Shown: one piece after another, positions 26,682 through 33,092 of the stretch
Numbering within the stretch: position 1 is the first letter of the stretch
How the letters are laid out: every line of letters starts with the position of its first letter
Origin: JAHEKD01 sp965215945
GTDB taxonomy: Bacteria; Pseudomonadota; Gammaproteobacteria; Arenicellales; JAHEKD01
NCBI GenBank assembly: GCA_965215945.1
Contig: CBDCFC010000045.1
Coordinates: 1 to 45,903, forward strand
Direction of reading: 5' to 3'
Length of the DNA: 45,903 bases
Position numbers and translations under genes: made by a program
The notes under the pieces: generated by a model
Seen by the model: only the letters and a program-made list of their open reading frames with translations
What the model was told of the DNA's origin: nothing
Database searches by the model: none

Positions 26682-27695
26682 TCAGCCAAACGCTAAGTGA
26701 ATATCGAAGGGTTGCTGGCGACTTAACATATGGTATACCGCCCGGGTTAATTTGTTGGCGATCGTTTTTTTCGCCACCATAACAGGTACTTTCTTAGACT
26801 TACGTTGATAATACCGTTTAATCGTAGGATTCCAGATGCAAGCATAATGTGCCGCTTCCACAAACGCCATGGCCAGATAGCGATTACCATTTTTGCTATT
26901 GCCTTTGGCTTTGAGTTTGCCGTTACTGATTTTATTGGCCGGCACACACCGTGCATAAGAGGAATAATGACCCACTTTAGAGAATCGTTCGATCGGTCCT
27001 GTTTCCAGTAAGATGCTCATGCCCAGGATTTGACCAATGCCCGGGACACTGGTGAGCAACTCGTAGTCAGTGCGGTCACATCGTGCTAACACAAATACCT
27101 CAATGGCTTTAATTTGCTGGCGTAGTAGGTGGAGTAAATGATGGGGTTGTTGGGCGGTAAACAACATCACCGGATCATTAAAATACTGATCTAAGTTCTG
27201 TTGATCGAGTTGTTTGATCTGATGGCTGGTTAAGCGTTTACCGGTATGTCGATTGATCAGACTCTGTAAACTTAATAGCTGAGCGGTGCTTTGTTTGACC
27301 AACAGTAGTCGCCGTCGTAATAAATCACGCACGGACCGCATGGCTTTTGGGTAAATATAACCGGTGGGTAAGATGCCTAGTCGAAGTAAATGGGCTAAGT
27401 GACGGGCATCACTGGCATCATCGGTGTACTTCAGACCGTTGTATTGCTGAATCGCTAAGGTATTGGCCAAGTGAACCGGATACCCTTGTTCGATTAAACC
27501 GTCCACTAGCCAGTACCAGTTGTAGGTGGATTCCACCACAATCCCTTGAATTTGTGATTGATAGGGTGCTAAATAACCAGTAATTACGTCAAGCTGGTTG
27601 GGCAGGCGTTTCTCACGGATTAACTGATCGGTTTCATTGATGATTGAAACCATACAATTATTGCTATGTAGGTCTATTCCGCAGTAAAGTGTCAT
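26682..27695 (-). CDS. IS110-family transposase (DEDD recombinase)
   Basis: The 337-residue protein is intact. The N-terminal RuvC-like DEDD domain shows D8 in CGIDLHSN, E55 in VVESTYNWYW and D93/D96 in TDDASDARHLAHLL. The C-terminal Transposase_20 domain contains LTSVPGIGQILGMSILLETG and HYSSYARCVP with the serine expected to act as nucleophile. These enzymes insert through an RNA-guided, strand-exchange mechanism and leave no target duplication. The ATG lies within an inverted-repeat arm (27693-27705), so its mRNA start can fold into a hairpin with 27754-27766. Confidence 0.93.
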   Translation of the reverse strand: MTLYCGIDLHSNNCMVSIINETDQLIREKRLPNQLDVITGYLAPYQSQIQGIVVESTYNWYWLVDGLIEQGYPVHLANTLAIQQYNGLKYTDDASDARHLAHLLRLGILPTGYIYPKAMRSVRDLLRRRLLLVKQSTAQLLSLQSLINRHTGKRLTSHQIKQLDQQNLDQYFNDPVMLFTAQQPHHLLHLLRQQIKAIEVFVLARCDRTDYELLTSVPGIGQILGMSILLETGPIERFSKVGHYSSYARCVPANKISNGKLKAKGNSKNGNRYLAMAFVEAAHYACIWNPTIKRYYQRKSKKVPVMVAKKTIANKLTRAVYHMLSRQQPFDIHLAFG

Positions 27696-27766
27696 AAGTC
27701 GTCTCCTCAGGTTTAGTTGACCTTCTACTGTAGTACACGGACGTGGCAGTAGAGAGGCGACTTATG
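27693..27766. promoter_or_regulatory. Hairpin over the IS110 transposase start codon
   Basis: Outer arms CATAAGTCGTCTC (27693-27705) and GAGGCGACTTATG (27754-27766) pair at 12 of 13 positions. Inner arms TCTACTG (27724-27730) and CAGTAGA (27747-27753) pair perfectly. The first arm includes the transposase start codon on the minus strand. The same CATAAGTCG also forms the left end of the element, giving three copies in all. The structure could limit translation of the transposase or mark the terminus for it. Confidence 0.6.
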
Positions 27767-27802
27767 ATTTTCAGAGGGATTATTTTTTAGGCAATACCTT
27801 AG

Positions 27803-27851
27803 TTGTTGGAATAAGAGAGTACGTAGCTAAAGCGACGTCCCCTTTATTCTA
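27803..27851 (+). repeat. 49-bp REP-like repeat, copy A
   Basis: The sequence contains TGGAATAA, GTACGTAGCTAAA and CGACGTCCCCTTTATT. It matches 30631-30679 at 44 of 49 positions in the same orientation. The right half ends in a GTCCCCTTT box. Together with copy B it brackets the RAYT gene and three toxin-antitoxin modules. Confidence 0.85.
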
Positions 27852-27939
27852 GGTCTCTTTTTATTAATATTGTTGCTGTTTGCTGCTGGGGTTTATTCAG
27901 CTACAATGTGGCTGATCAATGATTGCAAAAGGAGTTGCG

Positions 27940-28626
27940 ATGCCCAGACGTGCAAGGATGTACCTGCCGAAGTTTGCCTATCATATTGTTCAGCGCGGGA
28001 ATAATCGTGAAGCCTGTTTCATAAACCCTGAGGATTACCAGCTCTATCTTGATTTATGGCAGACATGTGCGAGCCGTTATAAGGTCAATGTTCATGCTTA
28101 TTGCTTGATGACCAACCATATTCACTTTTTAGCTACACCAGCGAATTCGACCGGCCTGTCAAACACTCTGAAGGTGGTCGGCAGCCGCTACGCGTATCAC
28201 ATAAATCGAACTTACAAGCGAACGGGCACTTTATGGGAAGGGCGTCATCGGTCGAGTTTGGTTCAGAATAATCGTTATTTGTTGACGTGTTATCGTTATA
28301 TTGAACTGAACCCGGTGCGGGCGGCTATGGTTGACAGGCCTGAGGAATACCGTTGGTCGAGTTATGGGTTTAATGCATGGAGAGATGCGGGTTGGTTAGT
28401 GCCACACGAGGATTACATTCAACTTGGGCAAAGCAAGGCACAGAGGTGTTATGCTTATCGGGAATTGTTCAAAACGCACATAAATGCCCAGAATTTACAT
28501 TTGATTCGCCAAGCCGCACATTATTGTCAGCCGGTAGCTGGAGAATTCTTTCGTCACCAAATTGAAGAAAAATATGGTATAAAATTTGGATATATGGACC
28601 GAGGTCGGCCAAGGAAGAGTGGTTGA
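27940..28626 (+). CDS. REP-associated tyrosine transposase (RAYT), Y1/HUH family
   Basis: The 228-residue protein starts MPRRARM and continues FAYHIVQRGNNREACF, the usual RAYT opening. The HUH metal motif is NHIHFL, and the catalytic tyrosine lies in CYRYIELNPVRA. RAYTs cut and join single-stranded DNA at palindromic REP sequences. The ATG at 27940 is chosen because AAGGAG (27926-27931) precedes it; the ATG at 27919 lacks a site. A REP-like repeat lies upstream (27803-27851) and a GGGCGTCCCCTTT box directly downstream (28639-28651), plausible substrates. Confidence 0.92.
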   Translation: MPRRARMYLPKFAYHIVQRGNNREACFINPEDYQLYLDLWQTCASRYKVNVHAYCLMTNHIHFLATPANSTGLSNTLKVVGSRYAYHINRTYKRTGTLWEGRHRSSLVQNNRYLLTCYRYIELNPVRAAMVDRPEEYRWSSYGFNAWRDAGWLVPHEDYIQLGQSKAQRCYAYRELFKTHINAQNLHLIRQAAHYCQPVAGEFFRHQIEEKYGIKFGYMDRGRPRKSG

Positions 28627-28636
28627 TTAAAAAATA

Positions 28637-28651
28637 ATGGGCGTCCCCTTT
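28637..28651 (+). repeat. REP-like box ATGGGCGTCCCCTTT
   Basis: This 15-mer is the perfect inverse of 26301-26315. It lies 10 bases after the RAYT stop codon and before the first toxin-antitoxin module. Confidence 0.8.
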
Positions 28652-28749
28652 CGTTCATTTAACTAACCGATATCAGTCAATGATAACAATAGCCGGTGAT
28701 GAAGCATGATAAAATGGACATGAAATCAACCCTAACTAACAGTACTCTT

Positions 28750-28950
28750 ATGTCACAGGCTAACGTTAAACAAACCGCCCATGACCTGATTGACCAGTTG
28801 CCGGACGAGGCAAATTGGGATCAGGTGGTGTATGAATTAGCTGTTCGACGTTCTATTGAGTTAGGCTTGGCTGATGCTAAAGCCGAACGTGTGATCAGTC
28901 ATGAGCAACTCATTAAAGACTTAAATCTAGAATCAGAACTGACAGGCTGA
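28750..28950 (+). CDS. Antitoxin of module 1 (ParE/RelE-type partner)
   Basis: The 66-residue protein reads AHDLIDQLPDEANWDQVVYELAVRRSIELGLAD and then ISHEQLIKDL. This pattern is common in small antitoxins encoded just before ParE/RelE toxins. The start is uncertain: in-frame ATGs also occur at 28696, 28714 and 28720, and none has a clear ribosome binding site. The one at 28750 fits where similar proteins begin. The toxin frame starts four bases after the stop codon. The partner toxin is frameshifted, so the module may no longer be active. Confidence 0.7.
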   Translation: MSQANVKQTAHDLIDQLPDEANWDQVVYELAVRRSIELGLADAKAERVISHEQLIKDLNLESELTG

Positions 28951-28954
28951 ATCA

Positions 28955-29267
28955 TTGAAAACATTGCTATGGACGGCGTATGCGCGTGAGCAGTTAACTG
29001 ACATACGTGAGTACATTGAATCGCATGTGCCAGGTCCGTGGGGATGCGCAAATCATTAAGCTGATCCGCCGAGCGCAGAAGATCGTTGATTATCCCCTGG
29101 TAGGTCGGATGGTGCGTGAATACGAGGATAACGCTATCCGTGAAGTGCTGGAGAGACCGTATCGAATTATCTATCAAATCAACGACGAGACAATTGTGAT
29201 TTTAACGGTCATGCATTACCGACAGCTCTTACCGGCTGATATTCATGAATTATCAAAGAAAAGGTGA
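28955..29267 (+). pseudogene. ParE/RelE-family toxin of module 1, frameshifted
   Basis: Reading from TTG at 28955 gives KTLLWTAYAREQLTDIREYI and stops at 29059. The next frame, from about 29040, gives DAQIIKLIRRAQKIVDYPLVGR, then ALREV-like IREVLERPYRIIYQI and VMHYRQLLP, the standard C-terminal half of ParE toxins. Removing one G from the GGGG at 29040-29043 joins both halves into one toxin of about 103 residues. This may be a natural inactivating mutation or a base-calling error in the G run. The end overlaps an AAAAGGTGACGTG box. Confidence 0.85.
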
Positions 29268-29309
29268 CGTGTAAGAAAAAGGCGGATAAAAAGGGGCCGG
29301 ATAAAAAGG
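29259..29309 (+). repeat. Decayed boxes between toxin-antitoxin modules 1 and 2
   Basis: AAAAGGTGACGTG (29259-29271) overlaps the toxin 1 stop codon and differs little from AAAAGGGGACG. CGGATAAAAAGG then occurs twice (29283-29294 and 29298-29309) with GGCC between. They resemble the tandem boxes at 26268-26313. Confidence 0.55.
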
Positions 29310-29379
29310 CTGAGGGATTATCTTTAGACAATTTGCTGTTTGTTGAGTCAGGGGTGCTCACTTTAATGGTTTCTATTTG

Positions 29380-29413
29380 TTGATAAATAATGAAATATAC
29401 CATTAAATGGTAT
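29380..29413 (+). promoter_or_regulatory. Promoter and operator of toxin-antitoxin module 2
   Basis: ATACCATT-A-AATGGTAT (29397-29413) is a perfect inverted repeat of 8-bp arms around one base, ending 12 bases before the toxin ATG. TTGATA (29380-29385) and TTAAAT (29403-29408) are 17 bases apart and would make a promoter whose -10 lies within the palindrome. The XRE-type antitoxin encoded in this operon would be the natural repressor. Binding is inferred. Confidence 0.65.
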
Positions 29414-29425
29414 ACACTCTTATTC

Positions 29426-29692
29426 ATGACATGGACCGTTTACTTCACTCGCAAAGCGCATAAGCAGTTGGTGAAGTTACCGCGTTCGATTCAGGATTTA
29501 GCGGATCTGGCGGTGTTAGACCTTGAAGAACAGGGGATCAATCCGCAGGGGTGGAATACCCTCAAAACCGGTGATGATGAATACCGGTTGCGGTTGAATT
29601 ACCGTTACCGGATGCGCTATCAAGTCAGTAATAAACAGGACCTTGAAATTAAAATTTTTTACGTCGGGCATCGACGGGAGGCATATCGATGA
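29426..29692 (+). CDS. RelE/HigB-like toxin of module 2
   Basis: The 88-residue protein contains WTVYFTRKAHKQLVKLP at the start, GWNTLKTGDDEYRLRLNYRYRMRYQV in the middle and IKIFYVGHRREAY at the end, the layout of RelE-superfamily mRNA interferases (Arg and Tyr near the C-terminus). It is encoded before its antitoxin, as in HigBA-type modules. The ATG at 29426 is preferred to that at 29390, because the latter would place the operator inside the coding sequence. The stop codon overlaps the antitoxin start in ATGA. Confidence 0.82.
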   Translation: MTWTVYFTRKAHKQLVKLPRSIQDLADLAVLDLEEQGINPQGWNTLKTGDDEYRLRLNYRYRMRYQVSNKQDLEIKIFYVGHRREAYR

Positions 29693-30060
29693 ATCAAGCT
29701 TTACAAATCCATCATGACTTAGGCGATGTGGTAGTTAAACCCAGTGGCAAAGTGAATCAGGTGCGATTGAAAAAGATGATTCGTCGCACCTTGGATCAAT
29801 ACCTTGAAGAAGACAGAGTACCTGCTAAAGCTGTTCATGATGCGGTGAGCGAACGACACGGTAAAGCGTATCGCACACCAGGGTATTACCTACGGGTGTA
29901 TCGTCTGCGGGCAGATATGACACAGGTTGAATTAGCGGATCGAACCGGCATTCGTCAGCACCATTTATCTGAGATGGAGAACAATAAACGGGCATTGGGA
30001 AAAGTGAATGCCAAGAAGCTGGCGGATATATTGGGTTGTGATTATCGCAGACTGTTGTAA
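29689..30060 (+). CDS. XRE-type antitoxin of module 2
   Basis: The 123-residue protein ends in a helix-turn-helix domain: LRVYRLRADMTQVELADRTGIRQHHLSEMENNKR (about 69-102) followed by KVNAKKLADILGCDY. The N-terminal 60 residues probably wrap the toxin. It overlaps the toxin by 4 bp (ATGA). It should repress the operon through the palindrome at 29397-29413, which overlaps the promoter. HigA-like in layout, though I cannot name the subfamily. Confidence 0.85.
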   Translation: MNQALQIHHDLGDVVVKPSGKVNQVRLKKMIRRTLDQYLEEDRVPAKAVHDAVSERHGKAYRTPGYYLRVYRLRADMTQVELADRTGIRQHHLSEMENNKRALGKVNAKKLADILGCDYRRLL

Positions 30061-30063
30061 GAG

Positions 30064-30090
30064 AAAAGGTGACTTGTGGGTGTTCCCTTT
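30064..30090 (+). repeat. Box pair between toxin-antitoxin modules 2 and 3
   Basis: AAAAGGTGACTTG (30064-30076) and GTGTTCCCTTT (30080-30090) face each other four bases after the stop of antitoxin 2. They are degenerate forms of the AAAAGGGGAC and GTCCCCTTT boxes and would pair into a small hairpin. Confidence 0.5.
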
Positions 30091-30102
30091 AGCGTTCTGG
30101 TG

Positions 30103-30131
30103 TTGACATCATAACATTATAACATCATAAT
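30103..30131 (+). promoter_or_regulatory. Strong promoter of toxin-antitoxin module 3, probably leaderless
   Basis: A perfect TTGACA (30103-30108) and CATAAT (30126-30131, one mismatch) stand 17 bases apart. Transcription would begin around 30138, which is the A of the antitoxin ATG. The spacer and -10 carry near-repeats of ATAACAT (30111-30117, 30119-30125 region), possible sites for the ribbon-helix-helix antitoxin. Confidence 0.7.
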
Positions 30132-30137
30132 GCTTTT

Positions 30138-30371
30138 ATGAGTAATTTGTCCAAACGATCAACGGTTTATTTCGACCCGGCTATTCATCAAGCGCTTAAA
30201 ATAAAAGCGGCATCTACACAGATGTCTGTGTCAGAGTTTGTTGATGAGGCTGTACGGCTGCTAATGCTTGAGGATCAAGAAGATTTAGCCGCTTTTTCAG
30301 AGCGTGCTGACGAACCGGTAATCAGTTACGAAGCTTTGCTTAAAGATTTAAAAAAGCATGGCAAGATATAA
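30138..30371 (+). CDS. Ribbon-helix-helix (CopG-like) antitoxin of module 3
   Basis: The 77-residue protein has the RHH pattern KRSTVYFDPAIHQALKIKAA then SVSEFVDEAVRLLM, followed by an acidic toxin-binding tail with ISYEALLKDLKKHG. It would bind its own promoter and neutralise the toxin encoded next. The two genes overlap by 14 bp. No ribosome binding site is visible, and the promoter places the transcript start at or next to the ATG, so translation may be leaderless. Confidence 0.87.
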   Translation: MSNLSKRSTVYFDPAIHQALKIKAASTQMSVSEFVDEAVRLLMLEDQEDLAAFSERADEPVISYEALLKDLKKHGKI

Positions 30372-30612
30372 AATTGTCTTTAAAAAATCTGTTGCCAAAG
30401 ATCTCCGTTCTATCCCCAAGCCTGATGTAAAACGAATACTCAAGAAGATTGATGCTTTGACTGATGAACCCCGAGGAGCTGATTGTAAAAAACTCTCAGC
30501 GCAAGAACGCTATCGCGTAAGGGTGGGAGTTTATCGAATTGTTTATGAAATTGTTGATCGACAATTAATAGTCTATGTTGTTAAGGTTGCTCATAGGTCA
30601 AAGATTTATTAA
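30358..30612 (+). CDS. RelE/ParE-family toxin of module 3
   Basis: The 84-residue protein opens YKIVFKKSVAKDLRSIP and ends IVYVVKVAHRSKIY. The middle contains the RelE signature ERYRVRVGVYRIVYEI. Basic residues near the C-terminus (HRSKIY) fit mRNA interferase activity on the ribosome. It is intact, unlike toxin 1. The start overlaps the antitoxin by 14 bp, so the two are coupled. The stop codon is followed at once by AAAAGGAGA, another degenerate box. Confidence 0.88.
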   Translation: MARYKIVFKKSVAKDLRSIPKPDVKRILKKIDALTDEPRGADCKKLSAQERYRVRVGVYRIVYEIVDRQLIVYVVKVAHRSKIY

Positions 30613-30680
30613 GTAAAAGGAGATTAGGGATTGGTGGAATAACAAAGTACGTAGCTAAAACGACGTCCCCTTTATTTTAA
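30612..30680 (+). repeat. REP-like repeat, copy B, with a degenerate left box
   Basis: 30631-30679 matches copy A (27803-27851) at 44 of 49 positions, ending in CGACGTCCCCTTTATT. AGTAAAAGGAGA (30612-30623), just before it, looks like a decayed AAAAGGGGAC box, so the whole forms an imperfect palindromic unit. It separates the island from mltA. Confidence 0.8.
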
Positions 30681-30686
30681 GTTTAC

Positions 30687-31718
30687 TTACCGTGGAACCA
30701 GCAGGTACATTTTGCCTTTTTGGTTCATGTTTCCGGCAAGATATTCGGCTTTGTCTCCCAGTCCAAAAAATACATCGGCACGAACCTGGCCTTTTATAGC
30801 CGCGCCAGTATCCTGGGCGAACATAAGCCGATTGAAGGTTTTGCTTTCACCGTTCTCTGAGGGTAGGGTTGTCTCCAGCCAAATTGGGCTGCCCATGTCA
30901 ACATGGTTAGGATCAATGGCTATGCTGCGATAAGGTGTTAAAGGCACATTCAACGAACCTCTCGGTCCACTCTCATGTTTCGGAGTGTCAGTTAAGTTGA
31001 GAAAAATATAACGCTTATTTTGCTGCAATAACTCAGTGGATTTTTCGGGATTGGTATTCAACCAGTTTTTCAAACTTTGCAGTGAGACTTTTTCTCTTTG
31101 CATTTCACCGCGATCGATCAGGACTTTGCCGATTGATGTGTAGTCATGACCATTATTGCCTGCATAGACTAAAGATTTTTGTTGACCATCTCTTAGTTGA
31201 ACACGGCCACTGCCCTGGACGTGTAAAAAGAATAAATCGTATGGATCGTCAACCCAGAGGATAATGTTGTTTTTAAATTTCTGTGGTTGAGTTTCTATTT
31301 GCTTTCGAGTTAATGATTGAATATTCGGATCTACAGGTTTGCCATAAACCGGATATTTGTATTTTCCATCAGCTTGCAAACTGCCATGTAATACGGGTTC
31401 ATAATAACCGGTAATAATTCCTTCAGCAGAACCGTCGCTGTTGGTGATCGGAACAAGTTTAAAATTCGTTTCAAAAAACGCTTTAACTGTTTCGCTGTTA
31501 GCTGAAACTTGATCCGATTGGTCACATAAGTTTGACCAGGGCTGGTTATTTTTCTTTTTGAATGCTGAGCATGAGTTTTGCCAGGCATTCCAGACTTGCT
31601 GCATATCATCACTTTGCCAACCAGGCTGATGGGATGGTTCTAACTGTAGTGCTGTGCAGGCAACAGAAAATGCTAAAACCGCGCTAAAAACGAGCACCGG
31701 GATTAATCTTAAGTTCAT
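30687..31718 (-). CDS. mltA: MltA, membrane-bound lytic murein transglycosylase A
   Basis: The 343-residue outer membrane lipoprotein cleaves the MurNAc-GlcNAc bond with formation of 1,6-anhydro-MurNAc. The signal ends in the lipobox SVAC. GIITGYYEPVLHGS opens the MltA domain. The 3D domain at the end has RSIAIDPNHVDMGSPIW and FAQDTGAAIKGQVRADVFFG, with the catalytic aspartate in AQDTG. The ATG at 31718 is chosen over a TTG three codons earlier. The gene is single, transcribed toward the island. Confidence 0.94.
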   Translation of the reverse strand: MNLRLIPVLVFSAVLAFSVACTALQLEPSHQPGWQSDDMQQVWNAWQNSCSAFKKKNNQPWSNLCDQSDQVSANSETVKAFFETNFKLVPITNSDGSAEGIITGYYEPVLHGSLQADGKYKYPVYGKPVDPNIQSLTRKQIETQPQKFKNNIILWVDDPYDLFFLHVQGSGRVQLRDGQQKSLVYAGNNGHDYTSIGKVLIDRGEMQREKVSLQSLKNWLNTNPEKSTELLQQNKRYIFLNLTDTPKHESGPRGSLNVPLTPYRSIAIDPNHVDMGSPIWLETTLPSENGESKTFNRLMFAQDTGAAIKGQVRADVFFGLGDKAEYLAGNMNQKGKMYLLVPR

Positions 31719-31901
31719 GAAAAACAACTGAAAATTGAGGATATCGGATTCATTGGCAATTCAGGCAGCACCACTATAATTCTAGCATGTTTAGCATACA
31801 TTAATGTCGTATTCGTGATGCTGAAAACCATAGCACAAAGGTCAGACATAAATGATATATTACTTTTGTTCAGGTGAGCTACAATACAAACGAAACTATC
31901 A

Positions 31902-32213
31902 ATGACTAGGAAAACCACTGTATTTTTAACATTACTAGCGCTCATATCGAGCGGGTTTTCCTATGGGATTTTTGCTCAGTCCAAGGCAAATATAAAAAAT
32001 ATAAATATAAATAAGGCGAAATTAAAATCGGAAGAACTTAACTCGTATCCAGCGAAACAAAAAGCCGTGCATCATGTGAAGCGTGAAACAGGTGGTCGTG
32101 TGCTCGATGTCAAACAACGATCTTCAGATTCCGGCAAAGTCTGGCGGGTTAAATTTCTTAAAGATGGCAAGATTCAATATATGGATGTTGCACCTCAAAC
32201 CTCAACCGATTAA
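31902..32213 (+). CDS. Small secreted PepSY-like protein
   Basis: The 103-residue protein has a signal peptide (cut after about residue 26, FAQS) and a C-terminal region GRVLDVKQRSSDSGKVWRVKFLKDGKIQYMDV that fits a PepSY-type fold. It precedes a PhoP/PhoQ-like pair, and PepSY proteins are often encoded with such two-component systems, sometimes affecting the sensor. A periplasmic input or modulating role is inferred from position only. The response regulator ATG follows after 51 bp. Confidence 0.7.
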   Translation: MTRKTTVFLTLLALISSGFSYGIFAQSKANIKNININKAKLKSEELNSYPAKQKAVHHVKRETGGRVLDVKQRSSDSGKVWRVKFLKDGKIQYMDVAPQTSTD

Positions 32214-32264
32214 TCTAAACCTTTTTCCAAGTTTTAACTTCTACTTACAGGATAAACTGAAATA

Positions 32265-32942
32265 ATGCGTGTATTAGTAATTGAAGACGAACAGAATTTA
32301 CGTGACCAGTTAGCTCAAAAGCTTAGAGAGTCAGGTTATGTAGTCGATACGGCTGATGATGGTGAGACCGGGCTTTATTATGCCCGTGAGTATCCCGTTG
32401 ATGTAGCGATTGTCGATATCGGCTTGCCTAAATTAAGCGGTGTTGATGTGATTAAAACTTTGCGAACTGAGGGCTATACTTATCCGGTATTGATTCTTAC
32501 CGCTCGCTCGCGTTGGCAGGAAAAAGTCGAGGGCTTGGAAGCGGGGGCCGATGATTACATGGTTAAACCATTTCACGTGGAAGAGTTATTGGCACGTTTG
32601 CGCGCCTTGGTCCGCCGTGCGGCGGGGGTGGCTGATTCAGTGGTGCGCTGTGGCGAGGTTGAGATGGATACTCATTCTCAAGCAGTTTCAGTTGCCGGCA
32701 AAGAGCTGGATTTAACGGCCTATGAGTATCGTTTATTGCAATATTTGATGCTTAACACAGGCAAGGTCATTTCCAAATCTGAACTCACAGAACATATTTA
32801 TGAAGAAGATGCTGAGCGTGACAGCAACGTGATCGAAGTATTTATTGGCCGGTTGAGACGCAAGCTTGATCCTGAGAATGAGATTCAGCCCATCGAAACA
32901 TTGCGTGGCAGGGGTTACCGTTTCAATATCCCGTTTTCATAA
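32265..32942 (+). CDS. OmpR/PhoP-family response regulator
   Basis: The 225-residue regulator has a receiver domain with acidic pocket E7/D8, phosphoacceptor D51 (VDIGLPKLSG), T79 and K101 (MVKPFH). A winged-helix DNA-binding domain follows from about residue 125 (LDLTAYEYRLLQYLM, then VIEVFIGRLRRKLD and LRGRGYRF). Sequence style and pairing with the PhoQ-like kinase suggest a PhoP-type regulator, perhaps of envelope or Mg2+ responses; targets cannot be read from the window. Confidence 0.93.
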   Translation: MRVLVIEDEQNLRDQLAQKLRESGYVVDTADDGETGLYYAREYPVDVAIVDIGLPKLSGVDVIKTLRTEGYTYPVLILTARSRWQEKVEGLEAGADDYMVKPFHVEELLARLRALVRRAAGVADSVVRCGEVEMDTHSQAVSVAGKELDLTAYEYRLLQYLMLNTGKVISKSELTEHIYEEDAERDSNVIEVFIGRLRRKLDPENEIQPIETLRGRGYRFNIPFS

Positions 32943-33092
32943 ACAGTCTGTATCAATGATCTTTGTACCTTCAAGCGTCGTTGAAAATGTACTCGAACGC
33001 TCATTTAGTACCTATAAACTGAGTTTTGGTACGCATATTTGCCTCGTCTGAAGTTAAAATCTCTCTATGCAAAACTCTTTATAAACTAACTT

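Larger units (their letters stand above)
26313..27778 (-). mobile_element. IS110-family element, IS1111-like layout
   Basis: CATAAGTCG (26313-26321) at the left and CGACTTATG (27758-27766) at the right are inverted ends. The right boundary probably lies about 12 bases beyond, because GGGACGCCC before the element and ATTATTTTTTA after it (from 27779) rejoin into the sequence found uninterrupted, in inverse orientation, at 28626-28651. There is no target duplication, as usual for IS110. The transposase is on the minus strand, with about 370 bp of non-coding sequence after its stop codon and only about 80 bp before its start, the arrangement of IS1111 elements. Confidence 0.8.

Noticed and set aside
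26549..26782. 77-codon plus-strand ORF in the IS110 non-coding end.
   Set aside because: It overlaps the transposase 3' end and the structured RNA region, and the product has no recognisable features.
28955..29267. Programmed frameshifting to express the module 1 toxin.
   Set aside because: The GGGG run is not a classic slippery heptamer and no stimulatory structure is evident. A simple one-base indel is enough.
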